From assembly GCA_030655735.1 (NCBI GenBank), contig JAUSPK010000239.1, forward strand, positions 1 through 15,802: a DNA stretch of 15,802 nucleotides. Reading direction: 5' to 3'. The notes under the pieces were generated by a model. The model did not search any database. It was given only the letters and a program-made list of their open reading frames with translations, and was not told where the DNA came from. Position numbers and translations under genes: made by a program. This stretch comes from Syntrophales bacterium (lineage in GTDB: Bacteria; Desulfobacterota; Syntrophia; Syntrophales; UBA2210). Positions 6,481-13,949 of the stretch are shown here, piece by piece (position 1 is the first letter of the stretch; every line of letters starts with the position of its first letter).

Positions 6481-6861
6481 ATGACCCTTCGCGAGATAGC
6501 TGATCTATTGGATGCCAGAGTTCTGGTAGGAGGCGATCACCTGGACATAGAGGTGAAAACCGCCTTCAGCGCCGACCTGATGAGCGATGTCCTCGCCTTT
6601 GCAAAGCCCGGAAGCATAATGATCACCGGCCTTACCAATCCTCAGATCGTCAGGATCGCTAGTATAGTGGACAATTCAGCAATCCTGGTGGTACGGGGGA
6701 AGATTCCCCCCGAGGAAACACTGACCCTGGCTGAGGAACTGGACATCCCCGTTCTTTCCACACGATACATCCTCTTTGAAACATCCGGGAGGTTGTACGC
6801 AAGCGGGATAGTCGGTTGCGTCAGAAAGATCGAGGGTCCGGAAAGTGTTGTTCCGTTATGA
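6481..6861 (+). CDS. DRTGG domain protein, first copy
   Basis: This 126-residue protein matches small stand-alone DRTGG-domain proteins. The domain, named from a conserved motif, also occurs next to CBS domains and in phosphotransacetylases and is thought to bind nucleotide or regulate. The fold shows as alternating strands and helices: LVGGDHLDIEV, AFSADLMSDVLAFAKPGSI, NSAILVVRGK, ELDIPVLST. The start at 6481 follows GGGAGG at 8 nt; an upstream ATG at 6337 has no ribosome site and unrelated sequence. The gene is first in the operon and its stop overlaps the next start (ATGA at 6858-6861), indicating translational coupling. It is paralogous to the protein at 7288 (shared GGD.LD.EV, a second block with ADL or GDL followed by LS or MS, and EL.IP or EGIP). 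No catalytic residues are apparent. Confidence 0.85.
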   Translation: MTLREIADLLDARVLVGGDHLDIEVKTAFSADLMSDVLAFAKPGSIMITGLTNPQIVRIASIVDNSAILVVRGKIPPEETLTLAEELDIPVLSTRYILFETSGRLYASGIVGCVRKIEGPESVVPL

Positions 6862-7280
6862 CTCAAGGGTGTGAATGTTCTTTCCCTGTTGAGGGTGAAA
6901 ATTTTGACGAGGCGGGCAAGGTCTCTGTTGAAATAAAAAAGATGTTGAAAAAGATCGACATACCGGACGATGTGGTGAGAAGGGCCGCGATTGCGACCTA
7001 TGAATCGGAGGTAAATATCATCTCCTACGCCATTCAGGGAACGGTTAATCTTCAGGTGACGCGTGACCACATATTGATTGATATACAGGACACAGGCCCC
7101 GGCATAAGCAATATCGAACAGGCCATGGAGCAGGGGTATTCCACGGCGAATGATCATATACGGGAGATGGGATTCGGGGCGGGCATGGGTCTTTTCAACA
7201 TAAAGAACTGCTCCGACACCTTCGAGATATCATCGGAAGAGGGCAAGGGAACCCATCTCAAGATACTGATCAACAGGTGA
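6858..7280 (+). CDS. Anti-sigma-factor-like GHKL ATPase
   Basis: This 140-residue protein is a bare ATP-binding domain of the RsbW/SpoIIAB type, found in Ser/Thr kinases that bind partner-switching proteins. Motifs are an N box with ESEVN at 50-54, a G1 box DTGPGI at 78-83, and a glycine-rich lid EMGFGAGMGL at 103-112, then FEISSEEGKGT. There is no phospho-acceptor His domain, so it is not a standard sensor kinase. It begins with a Cys pair (Cys5, Cys7) of unknown meaning. The start is ATG 6858, overlapping the stop of the DRTGG gene, and 7 nt separate its stop from the next start. No sigma factor or anti-anti-sigma protein is in the window, so a transcription role is unproven. It may phosphorylate or regulate a partner in this operon. 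Confidence 0.88.
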   Translation: MTQGCECSFPVEGENFDEAGKVSVEIKKMLKKIDIPDDVVRRAAIATYESEVNIISYAIQGTVNLQVTRDHILIDIQDTGPGISNIEQAMEQGYSTANDHIREMGFGAGMGLFNIKNCSDTFEISSEEGKGTHLKILINR

Positions 7281-7287
7281 GACAACA

Positions 7288-7623
7288 ATGGACATGGCTT
7301 TTCTGGTGGAAAAATTAGGCCTCACGGTACGGTGCGGCGGGGACAGGCTGGACCGAGAGGTGTCAGGCGGGTACGCGGGTGATCTCTTGAGCAACGTCAT
7401 GGCGGGGAGCAAAAGTGGCGACGTATGGGTCACCTGCCAGGCGCACCAGAACATCGTGGCGGTAAGCGTACTGAAAGAGCACGCGGGCATCATCCTTACC
7501 CAGGGGAGGGAGCCGGACAAGAACACCATCGAGCGGGCATCGCAGGAGGGAATACCGCTTTTGGTAACCGAACTGTCCGGATTCGAGATAGCCGGCAGGA
7601 TATACAACCTGCTGCATCCCTGA
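7288..7623 (+). CDS. DRTGG domain protein, second copy
   Basis: This 111-residue protein resembles the first DRTGG protein of the operon along almost its entire length, so the two are likely duplicates. Shared features include RCGGDRLDREV near the start, GDLLSNVMAGSKSGDVWVT, AGIILTQGREP, and a final EGIPLLVTELSGFEIAGRIY. It is shorter at the C-terminus and ends soon after the domain. The start ATG 7288 has AGGTGA upstream overlapping the preceding stop. A Met at residue 3 is an alternative. It probably binds a nucleotide or a redox-linked ligand, but no direct evidence is visible. A 65-nt gap separates it from the PHP gene, the largest gap within this operon. Confidence 0.85.
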   Translation: MDMAFLVEKLGLTVRCGGDRLDREVSGGYAGDLLSNVMAGSKSGDVWVTCQAHQNIVAVSVLKEHAGIILTQGREPDKNTIERASQEGIPLLVTELSGFEIAGRIYNLLHP

Positions 7624-7688
7624 CGGAATGGATGCCCCGGAGAGGGGCCCGGCGGCACAATGCTTTCTCAGGATCAGGGTATGTGTCT

Positions 7689-8435
7689 ATGGTAACGGGG
7701 GTAAAGGAGTTTCGGTGTGATCTTCACATACATACCTGCCTTTCTCCCTGTGCCGATCTGGATATGTATCCGTCCGCCCTGGTAGAAAGATCGGTCGCCG
7801 AGGGACTGGATGTTATCGGCATATGTGACCATAACGCGTCCGAGAACGTCCGGTATGTGATCGAGGCGTCCCGGGGAAAACCACTGCACGTCTTTCCCGG
7901 CATGGAGATATCCAGCAGGGAAGAGGCTCACGTTATCGCGCTCTTTGAAAATATCGACGACCTGTTAAGGGTTCAAGAGGTCGTCTATTCCGCCCTTTCC
8001 GGCTCCAACCGGGAAGAGATATTCGGATGTCAGGCAATCGTCAACGCATCGGACGAGGTTGAGGGATTTAATGACCGACTGCTGATAGGCTCCATCGATC
8101 TTTCGCTCCAGGAGATCGTCGAAACGATCCATGCCTTGAAAGGCATAGCGATCGCCTCGCACATCGACCGGGAGAGCTTCAGTGTCCTGAGCCAGTTGGG
8201 GTTTATCCCCCCCGACATACGATTCGATGCCCTTGAGATATCACGCAGGACGGGTCTGAAGGAGGCGCGAAAGAGGTATCCCGACCTGAACGGGTACCCG
8301 TTTATCGAGTCATCCGATGCCCACTTTATACGGGACATCGGAGAAGGGTCTTCGAGAATCTTCATGAAGAAGCCCTCGCTCTCCGAGATGAAGATGGCCC
8401 TCGAAGGACGTGAGGGCCGCTACGTCAAGGAGTAG
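7689..8435 (+). CDS. PHP domain metal-dependent phosphoesterase
   Basis: This 248-residue protein has the PHP (polymerase and histidinol phosphatase) fold, a trinuclear metal centre hydrolysing phosphoesters. Likely metal ligands are His13 and His15 in DLHIHT, Asp47-His48 in CDHN, Glu73 in GMEIS, His81, His158 in ASHIDRE, and Asp210/His212 in SSDAH. All canonical positions appear present. Cys17 and Cys21 in CLSPCADL are typical of a PHP subgroup. The start is ATG 7689, with AGGG upstream, matching the beginning of the family; the frame stays open further left but without resemblance. GTG 7683 is a minor alternative. Its stop overlaps the ribosome site AAGGAG of the next gene (ATG at 8439). 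It may hydrolyse a nucleotide or a phosphorylated partner made by the ATPases. Confidence 0.92.
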   Translation: MVTGVKEFRCDLHIHTCLSPCADLDMYPSALVERSVAEGLDVIGICDHNASENVRYVIEASRGKPLHVFPGMEISSREEAHVIALFENIDDLLRVQEVVYSALSGSNREEIFGCQAIVNASDEVEGFNDRLLIGSIDLSLQEIVETIHALKGIAIASHIDRESFSVLSQLGFIPPDIRFDALEISRRTGLKEARKRYPDLNGYPFIESSDAHFIRDIGEGSSRIFMKKPSLSEMKMALEGREGRYVKE

Positions 8436-8438
8436 CTT

Positions 8439-8987
8439 ATGCTGGAACTCTCCATGAACATCCTCGATATCGTTGAGAACTCTACACGAGCGGGAGCGAC
8501 CCTCATACGGATCGGCATTACCGAAGACAGAACAAATGACATCCTGCGTATCGAGATCGCCGATAACGGCGAGGGGATGGAACCGGATGTCGCCCGGAAG
8601 GCCCTGGACCCCTTCTACACATCCAAGACGGTACGCCGGGTGGGCTTGGGGCTCCCCCTTCTCTCCCACGCCGCGAAGATCACCGGTGGAGGGTTTACGA
8701 TCGAATCGAAAAAGGGAGAAGGGACGACGGTGACCGCGAACTTCGGGTATCGTCACATCGACCGCCAGCCCCTGGGGGATATCCCGACAACCATGACAAC
8801 CATGATAGCCGGCAATCCTGGGGTGGATTTTATTTACACGCATCTGAGTGATGGCGAGTCTTATATGTTGGACACGCGAGAGGTCAAGAATGAACTTGAG
8901 GATGTTCCCATCGATCATCCGACGGTGTTGCAGTTTTTAAAGGAAAATATACGGGATGGTCTGAAGGAGATCGGGGCCGGGTCTTAG
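8439..8987 (+). CDS. Stand-alone GHKL histidine-kinase-like ATPase
   Basis: This 182-residue protein has a GHKL ATP-binding domain at residues 1-100: N box DIVENSTRAGA with Asn14, G1 DNGEGM at 42-47, G2 GLGLPL at 69-74, and GEGTTVT at 93-99. It lacks a dimerisation/phospho-acceptor domain and any membrane segment. About 80 residues follow (110-182) that I cannot place in a known domain; they may bind a partner. It differs clearly from the other ATPase in the operon: this one is histidine-kinase-like, the other anti-sigma-like. Start ATG 8439 follows AAGGAG at 6 nt. The neighbour downstream is the NuoE-like subunit. Proteins of this kind recur beside NuoE/NuoF hydrogenase-type genes in Clostridia, as I recall, with unknown function. 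Confidence 0.87.
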   Translation: MLELSMNILDIVENSTRAGATLIRIGITEDRTNDILRIEIADNGEGMEPDVARKALDPFYTSKTVRRVGLGLPLLSHAAKITGGGFTIESKKGEGTTVTANFGYRHIDRQPLGDIPTTMTTMIAGNPGVDFIYTHLSDGESYMLDTREVKNELEDVPIDHPTVLQFLKENIRDGLKEIGAGS

Positions 8988-9027
8988 TCCCCCTCCTCCG
9001 GTTGGATCTTCCATCAAGGAGGAATAC

Positions 9028-9522
9028 ATGGATTTAGAGTACAATGAGCTTTTAGAGGAATTTACCCCGGAGCAGATCAAGGAACTGGACGGTATCATTG
9101 AGCGACACAAGGGTCAGCCCGGGGGCCTGATCCCTGTATTGGAAAGGGCTCAGGAGCTCCTTGGATTTCTTCCGGTTCCCGTACAAAAAAGGGTCGGAAG
9201 AGAACTCGGTATACCAGCCAGCCACGTCTATGGTGTCGTCACCTTCTACTCTTTCTTCACCATGCATCCGCGCGGCAAGCACACGGTGCGGGTCTGTCTG
9301 GGAACCGCATGCTATGTGAGGGGCGGGAAAAAGATCGCCGAAAAGGTCGAAAAAATATTCGGCATAAAAGAGGGCGAAACAACCCCGGATCGAATGTTCA
9401 CATACGAGACCGTACGATGCCTCGGGGCGTGCGGATTGGGACCGGTTGTTGTCGTGGATGAGGACATCCACGGGCGGGTCAAACCCGACAAGCTGAAAGA
9501 AATCTTACAACAATACAACTAG
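9028..9522 (+). CDS. NuoE/HydC-like [2Fe-2S] subunit
   Basis: This 164-residue protein is a thioredoxin-like [2Fe-2S] subunit of the complex I 24-kDa / bifurcating hydrogenase gamma family. The cluster ligands are Cys90, Cys95, Cys131 and Cys135 (CLGTAC and CLGAC). The N-terminal four-helix region has the usual LIPVLERAQELLGFLP and TFYSFF. Length and motifs are intact, and the cluster should sit close to NuoF in a soluble complex. AAGGAGGAATAC gives a strong ribosome site before ATG 9028, likely better than for the five upstream genes. In HndABCD and HydABC complexes this subunit accompanies HydB/HndC, and here it is followed by an HndB-like protein and a NuoF fusion. Confidence 0.95.
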   Translation: MDLEYNELLEEFTPEQIKELDGIIERHKGQPGGLIPVLERAQELLGFLPVPVQKRVGRELGIPASHVYGVVTFYSFFTMHPRGKHTVRVCLGTACYVRGGKKIAEKVEKIFGIKEGETTPDRMFTYETVRCLGACGLGPVVVVDEDIHGRVKPDKLKEILQQYN

Positions 9523-9542
9523 GCACGATAGAGGGACATGAC

Positions 9543-9917
9543 ATGGCGAAATTAAAGATAGAAGATCTGAAAAAGATCAAGGAACGCGTGCAGGGTGAAA
9601 CCGCTCTGAGGGCGGGAGCAAAGCGGGTCAAGGTAACCGTTCACATGGGAACCTGCGGCATAGCCGCCGGGGCGCGCGAGGTTATGGATACCCTGATGAG
9701 CGAGATTGAAGAGGCAGGGGTAACCGACGTCGTCGTTACCACTTCAGGGTGCATGGGCCTGTGCAGCAGGGAACCGGAGATAACCGTTGAAATCATCGAG
9801 CAGAATCCCATACTCTACGAATTCATGAATTCCAACAAGATGAGGCAGGTCTTTAAGAGACACATCCTCGAGGGTGAGGTTCAGACCCCCTTTGTTCTGG
9901 CCAAGGTAACGGAATAG
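9543..9917 (+). CDS. HndB-like (2Fe-2S)-type thioredoxin-fold protein
   Basis: This 124-residue protein matches the small HndB-like subunit found with NuoE and NuoF in bifurcating hydrogenase operons. Residues 1-30 are a basic helical segment, followed by the thioredoxin-like domain: HMGTCGIAAG (34-43), then SGCMGLCSREP (68-78). Only Cys38, Cys70 and Cys74 are at cluster positions; the usual first Cys is replaced by His34. Whether it binds a [2Fe-2S] cluster is therefore uncertain. Start ATG 9543 has AGAGGG upstream. It sits between NuoE and the fusion protein by 20 and 46 nt, so it is part of the same complex by context. Confidence 0.88.
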   Translation: MAKLKIEDLKKIKERVQGETALRAGAKRVKVTVHMGTCGIAAGAREVMDTLMSEIEEAGVTDVVVTTSGCMGLCSREPEITVEIIEQNPILYEFMNSNKMRQVFKRHILEGEVQTPFVLAKVTE

Positions 9918-9963
9918 GACAAGGAGACACAACTAATCAATACTGAAGGAGGATACATATCCG

Positions 9964-12900
9964 ATGAAAGTTTTTCGGTCTCACATACTGATCTGCGGGG
10001 GTACCGGATGCCACGCCACGGGGAGCGCGAAGGTAAAGCAGGCCCTCGCCATAGAGCTGGACAGACAGGGTCTTGCCGATGAAATAAAGATAGTCGAAAC
10101 GGGTTGTAACGGCTTCTGCGCCATGGGGCCCATCATGGTCGTCTATCCGGACGGGATCATCTATATGATGATACAGCCTGAAGACGTGCCCGAACTGGTT
10201 GAAGAGCATCTCCTCAAGGGGAGACCGCTGGCGCGCCTCCTGTATAAGGAACCGTCCACGGAAGAGACGATCCCCGCGATGAACGACATACCCTTCTTCG
10301 CCCTCCAGGAACTGCGGGTGCTGCGGAACAAGGGCCTTATCGACCCGGAGGTCATCGACGAATACATCGCACGGGACGGCTACGCCGGCGCGGCAAAGGC
10401 CCTCACCGAGATGACGTCGGAGGAAATCATCAAGGAGGTCCTCGACTCCGGTCTTCGTGGCCGCGGGGGCGCCGGGTTTCCGACCGGTCTGAAGTGGAAG
10501 TTCGCCTCCCAGTCACAAAACGACGTCAAATACGTCCTCTGCAACGCCGACGAAGGCGATCCGGGAGCATTCATGGACCGAAGTGTCCTTGAGGCGGACC
10601 CGCATGCCGTCCTTGAAGGGATGGTAATCGCCGCGAAGGCGATCGGGGCCCACCAGGGGTACATCTACTGCCGGGCGGAATATCCGCTGGCGCTTCGCAG
10701 GTTGGATGTGGCGATAAAGCAGGCGACGGAATACGGCCTCCTCGGAAAAAACATACTGGATACCGGCTTTGATTTCGACCTCGAGGTCTATCAGGGCGCG
10801 GGTGCCTTCGTCTGTGGCGAGGAGACGGCCCTCATGACATCGATCGAAGGGAACCGTGGAATGCCGCGGCCCAGGCCCCCCTTCCCCGCCGTCTCCGGTC
10901 TCTGGCAGAAGCCGAGCGTCCTGAACAACGTGGAGACCCTGGCCAGTGTCGGTCAGATAATAGCGAAGGGAAGCGCGTGGTTCTCCAATGTCGGGAATGA
11001 AACGAGCAAGGGAACCAAGGTCTTCGCCCTCACGGGGGACGTCAACAACGTCGGGCTCGTCGAGGTACCAATGGGGACCTCCCTCGGGACTATCGTATAC
11101 GATATAGGCGGCGGCATACCGAATGGGAAGAAGTTCAAGGCAGCGCAGCTTGGAGGCCCCTCGGGGGGTATGATTCCCATCCAGCACCTCAACGCGCCGG
11201 TGGACTATGAAAATGTCGCCAAGCTGGGAGCCATCATGGGATCCGGCGGTCTTATCGTCATGAACGAGGACATGTGCCCCGTCGACATGGCACGCTTTTT
11301 CATGGACTTCTGCCAGGATGAGTCCTGCGGCAAGTGCGCCCCCTGTCGCGAGGGAACAAAGAGGATGTTGGAGATCCTCACCAATATCTGTGAGGGGAGA
11401 GGCAAGGAGGGGGATATCGAACTTCTGGAAGAGATGGCCGCCGTGATCAAAGACTCGGCCCTCTGCGGTCTCGGTCAGACCGCACCCAACCCCGTCCTGA
11501 GCACCCTCCGGTACTTCCGGGCCGAATACGAGGCCCATATCAGGGATAAGCACTGCACGGCCGGTGTCTGCTCGGCGCTCTTCAAATCGCCCTGCCAGAA
11601 CGCCTGTCCGATCGGCATGGATGTTCCTCAATACATGGCACTGGTCCGCGCCAGGAGATTTGACGACGCCTACCGGGTCATGATGAAGACGAATCCCCTC
11701 CCCGCCATCTGCGGGAGGGTCTGCGATCACCAGTGTCAATTCAAGTGCCGGCGCAACACACTGGATGAGGCGCTTGCCATCAAATTCGTCAAACGGTTTA
11801 TCACCGACAACGCCACCCGTCCGGTGATCAATCCCGTGCCGGTCGACCGAAACGAGAAGATCGCGGTCGTCGGAGCCGGGCCCGCGGGCCTCACCGCCGC
11901 GAAGGATCTGGCCCTGCGCGGCTACCAGGTGACCGTCTTCGAGGAGCTCCCCGAACCGGGTGGAATGACCCGCTACGGCATCCCCTCATACCGGCTGCCC
12001 AGGAACATCCTCGCCGGAGAAATCGACGACATACGGGCCCTGGGAGTGGAGATCAAGTGCAATACCCGTGTCGGCAAGGATGTCTCATTTAAGGACGTGG
12101 AGAAGAAATACGACTACATTTACCTGGCCCCCGGGGCGCACAAAAGCCAGCGGATGAAGGTTGAGGGAGAGGACGTGGCCGGTGTCTTCGGCGGCGTCGA
12201 ATTCCTGAGAGACTTCAACCTCAATGAAGATGCCTGGCTGAAGGGCACAAAGACCCTCGGCGCCAAGGTCGCGGTCATCGGGGGAGGCAACTCCGCCATA
12301 GACGCCGCCCGGTGCGCGGTCCGTCTGGGCTCGGACGTTACGATCCTCTACCGGAGAACACGCGAGGATATGCCCGCTGCCGAGGAAGAGATCATCGCGG
12401 CCGAGCACGAAGGGATCAAGATCGAGTACTTCGTGGCCCCCAAGGTGATCGTCGCGGAGAAGGGCACGGTGACCGGCATTACCTGCGAGCGGATGAAGGC
12501 GGGAGCTTTCGACAACAGCGGGAGGAAAAGGCCCGTTGTCATCGAAGGTTCCGAGTTCACCCTCGGTGTCGACGCCGTCGTGGCCGCCATCGGCCAGACC
12601 CCGGATCTCTCCTTCGTTCCGGAGAAGAGCGACGTAACAGTCAACCGGTGGGAGTGCTTCGACCTCGCGGAGGGGAGCAAATCCCGGACCACCAGCGAGA
12701 AGTTCTACGCGGGGGGTGACGCGGTAACAGGGCCATGGACGGTTGTCGGTGCCATCGGGGCGGGACATCAGGCCGCCGAGGATATCGACAGCGCCATACG
12801 AGTCAAAAACGGCGAACTCCCCTGGGAGGCGCCGGTTGACGAGATCGACATCCCCTTCGAGATCGACGAAGAGTCAGAGGAACAACCTCAGGCCGCTATG

Positions 12901-13017
12901 CCGGAGCTGGATGCGGCGCAGAGAAAGACCAACTTCGACGAAGTGGAACTCGGCTATGATATAGAGACGGCCATCAAGGAGGCATCACGCTGCCTGCGGT
13001 GCGACGCCGAGGTGTAA
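9964..13017 (+). CDS. NuoF/HydB fused to GltD/NfnB-type NAD(P)H oxidoreductase
   Basis: This 1017-residue protein carries five parts. Residues 1-95 are a [2Fe-2S] thioredoxin-like domain (Cys11, Cys16, Cys48, Cys52). Residues 100-530 are NuoF: FMN/NADH motif GLRGRGGAGFPTG (163-175), NADEGDPGAF (194-203), GAGAFVCGEETAL (278-290), and a 4Fe-4S site at Cys455, Cys458, Cys461 and Cys501. The Cys-rich GltD linker follows (Cys531, 536, 544, 548, 583, 587, 591, 595). Then come an FAD motif GAGPAGLTAA (637-646), an NAD(P)H motif GGGNSAIDAA (773-782), AGGDA (916-920) and a C-terminal CLRC (1010-1013). All motifs look intact in one frame. AAGGAGG precedes the ATG by 11 nt. It would bind both NADH at NuoF and a second pyridine nucleotide at GltD, a likely transhydrogenase or bifurcating core. 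The transposon lies 34 nt downstream; no catalytic partner follows. Confidence 0.95.
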   Translation: MKVFRSHILICGGTGCHATGSAKVKQALAIELDRQGLADEIKIVETGCNGFCAMGPIMVVYPDGIIYMMIQPEDVPELVEEHLLKGRPLARLLYKEPSTEETIPAMNDIPFFALQELRVLRNKGLIDPEVIDEYIARDGYAGAAKALTEMTSEEIIKEVLDSGLRGRGGAGFPTGLKWKFASQSQNDVKYVLCNADEGDPGAFMDRSVLEADPHAVLEGMVIAAKAIGAHQGYIYCRAEYPLALRRLDVAIKQATEYGLLGKNILDTGFDFDLEVYQGAGAFVCGEETALMTSIEGNRGMPRPRPPFPAVSGLWQKPSVLNNVETLASVGQIIAKGSAWFSNVGNETSKGTKVFALTGDVNNVGLVEVPMGTSLGTIVYDIGGGIPNGKKFKAAQLGGPSGGMIPIQHLNAPVDYENVAKLGAIMGSGGLIVMNEDMCPVDMARFFMDFCQDESCGKCAPCREGTKRMLEILTNICEGRGKEGDIELLEEMAAVIKDSALCGLGQTAPNPVLSTLRYFRAEYEAHIRDKHCTAGVCSALFKSPCQNACPIGMDVPQYMALVRARRFDDAYRVMMKTNPLPAICGRVCDHQCQFKCRRNTLDEALAIKFVKRFITDNATRPVINPVPVDRNEKIAVVGAGPAGLTAAKDLALRGYQVTVFEELPEPGGMTRYGIPSYRLPRNILAGEIDDIRALGVEIKCNTRVGKDVSFKDVEKKYDYIYLAPGAHKSQRMKVEGEDVAGVFGGVEFLRDFNLNEDAWLKGTKTLGAKVAVIGGGNSAIDAARCAVRLGSDVTILYRRTREDMPAAEEEIIAAEHEGIKIEYFVAPKVIVAEKGTVTGITCERMKAGAFDNSGRKRPVVIEGSEFTLGVDAVVAAIGQTPDLSFVPEKSDVTVNRWECFDLAEGSKSRTTSEKFYAGGDAVTGPWTVVGAIGAGHQAAEDIDSAIRVKNGELPWEAPVDEIDIPFEIDEESEEQPQAAMPELDAAQRKTNFDEVELGYDIETAIKEASRCLRCDAEV

Positions 13018-13051
13018 AAACCGTTCACGAACTAACCAACAAGTAGCAAGT

Positions 13052-13076
13052 AGGGGTCAGGTCTTGCTTTTTGCCA
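13052..13076 (+). repeat. Left terminal inverted repeat of RAYT element
   Basis: This 25-bp end matches 13922-13946 in inverted orientation without mismatch. The last codons of the transposase (AKSKT and its TGA at 13059-13057) are read from it on the minus strand. GTAG occurs at its left border (13050-13053) on the plus strand. Confidence 0.85.
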
Positions 13077-13899
13077 CCCTTGACGCGATTTTACTGACCC
13101 GTGAATAATGAAGCCCAACGTGGTCGCCCACATCCTTCAATGTATATCCCCAAAGGCGCACGGCATCGTAGATCCCTTCGTCTCTCTCCGTACCATCGAA
13201 TATCTCCGCGAGAGAAGGACGCGCGGCATACTTCTCCATTCGCACCGCCTCCCCCGTTTCCGATGCATCGATCATCTTTCGAATTTTTTCGCTAAATTCC
13301 CCTCGCCCGACGATGAGCCCGCCTCTGGCCTCTTTCAGAGGACTTTCAATGCCCGATCCTTCCCGCACAAAGGAAGCGTACCGTTCACGGGCATGACCTT
13401 TCAAAGGGGAGAAGAGCCCGAGCAGCCAGTCCGTATGGAGAAATGATTCCTGCGGTCGCATACCGGCTGTTGCACCGTATGACGACCAAACCCACTCTTC
13501 CGGCAAACGGACCAATCCCGCCCGGACGGGATTCAACGCAATATATCGGCCAAGCTCGAGAAGGTAGGCATCCTTTTCAACGACGAACGCCTTGTAGCGG
13601 CCCTGGAAGAGATGGCCGACACGGTTGTGGTTCCTGTTATACTTCTGAGTATACACGCCGTTGAGCTGGCGCATCCCCTGGGATAGATTGGCCTGGGGAG
13701 TTTCCACCAGGAGGTGGTAGTGGTTGCCCATGAGGCAGTACGCATGGACGATCCAGCGATACTGTTCGACCACACCGGCAAGGATCATGAGAAAGGTCCT
13801 GTAGTCTTTATTATCTGCAAAGATATCCTGCCGGGCATTCCCCCGGGAGGTTACATGATAGAAACCACCTTCGTATTCTATGCGTATAGGCCGTGCCAT
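13057..13899 (-). CDS. REP-associated tyrosine transposase (RAYT, Y1_Tnp family)
   Basis: This 280-residue protein is a HUH transposase of the RAYT/IS200-like family that nicks single-stranded DNA hairpins at repeats. Visible features are MARPIRIEYEGGFYHVTSRGN at the start, the HUH motif NHYHLL at 59-64, and RYIALNPVRAGLV (118-130), where Tyr119 is a candidate active residue, followed by WVWSSYG (136-142). Residues 240-275 form a DnaA/HTH-like end (GYTLKDVGDHVGLHYSRVSK) seen in larger deltaproteobacterial members. No frameshift is seen, so it may be active. ATG 13899 has no clear ribosome site, and only 22 nt separate it from the right repeat, so low expression is likely. Its stop is inside the left repeat. 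Confidence 0.93.
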   Translation of the reverse strand: MARPIRIEYEGGFYHVTSRGNARQDIFADNKDYRTFLMILAGVVEQYRWIVHAYCLMGNHYHLLVETPQANLSQGMRQLNGVYTQKYNRNHNRVGHLFQGRYKAFVVEKDAYLLELGRYIALNPVRAGLVRLPEEWVWSSYGATAGMRPQESFLHTDWLLGLFSPLKGHARERYASFVREGSGIESPLKEARGGLIVGRGEFSEKIRKMIDASETGEAVRMEKYAARPSLAEIFDGTERDEGIYDAVRLWGYTLKDVGDHVGLHYSRVSKIASRVAKSKT

Positions 13900-13921
13900 G
13901 AAAAACAGGTATCACGCATAA

Positions 13922-13946
13922 TGGCAAAAAGCAAGACCTGACCCCT
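13922..13946 (+). repeat. Right terminal inverted repeat of RAYT element
   Basis: Perfect 25-bp inverse of the left end. On the plus strand it also reads MAKSKT then TGA, mirroring the transposase tail from the other end. It lies 3 nt before the permease stop codon (13952-13950). Confidence 0.85.
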
Positions 13947-13949
13947 GCC

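Larger units (their letters stand above)
13052..13946. mobile_element. RAYT-type transposable element with 25-bp inverted ends
   Basis: Bases 13052-13076 and 13922-13946 are perfect reverse complements (25 of 25), starting AGGGGTCAGGTCTTGC and then a T run. Homology stops just outside on both sides. The enclosed 895 bp hold only the transposase gene on the minus strand. The element lies 34 nt after the NuoF-GltD stop codon and 3 nt from the permease stop codon, in the space between convergent genes. No target-site duplication is visible, as expected for HUH transposition. Confidence 0.85.

Noticed and set aside
13714..13941. Plus-strand frame ending AKSKT in the right repeat of the RAYT element
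   Set aside because: It is antisense to the transposase, and its end only mirrors the inverted repeat.
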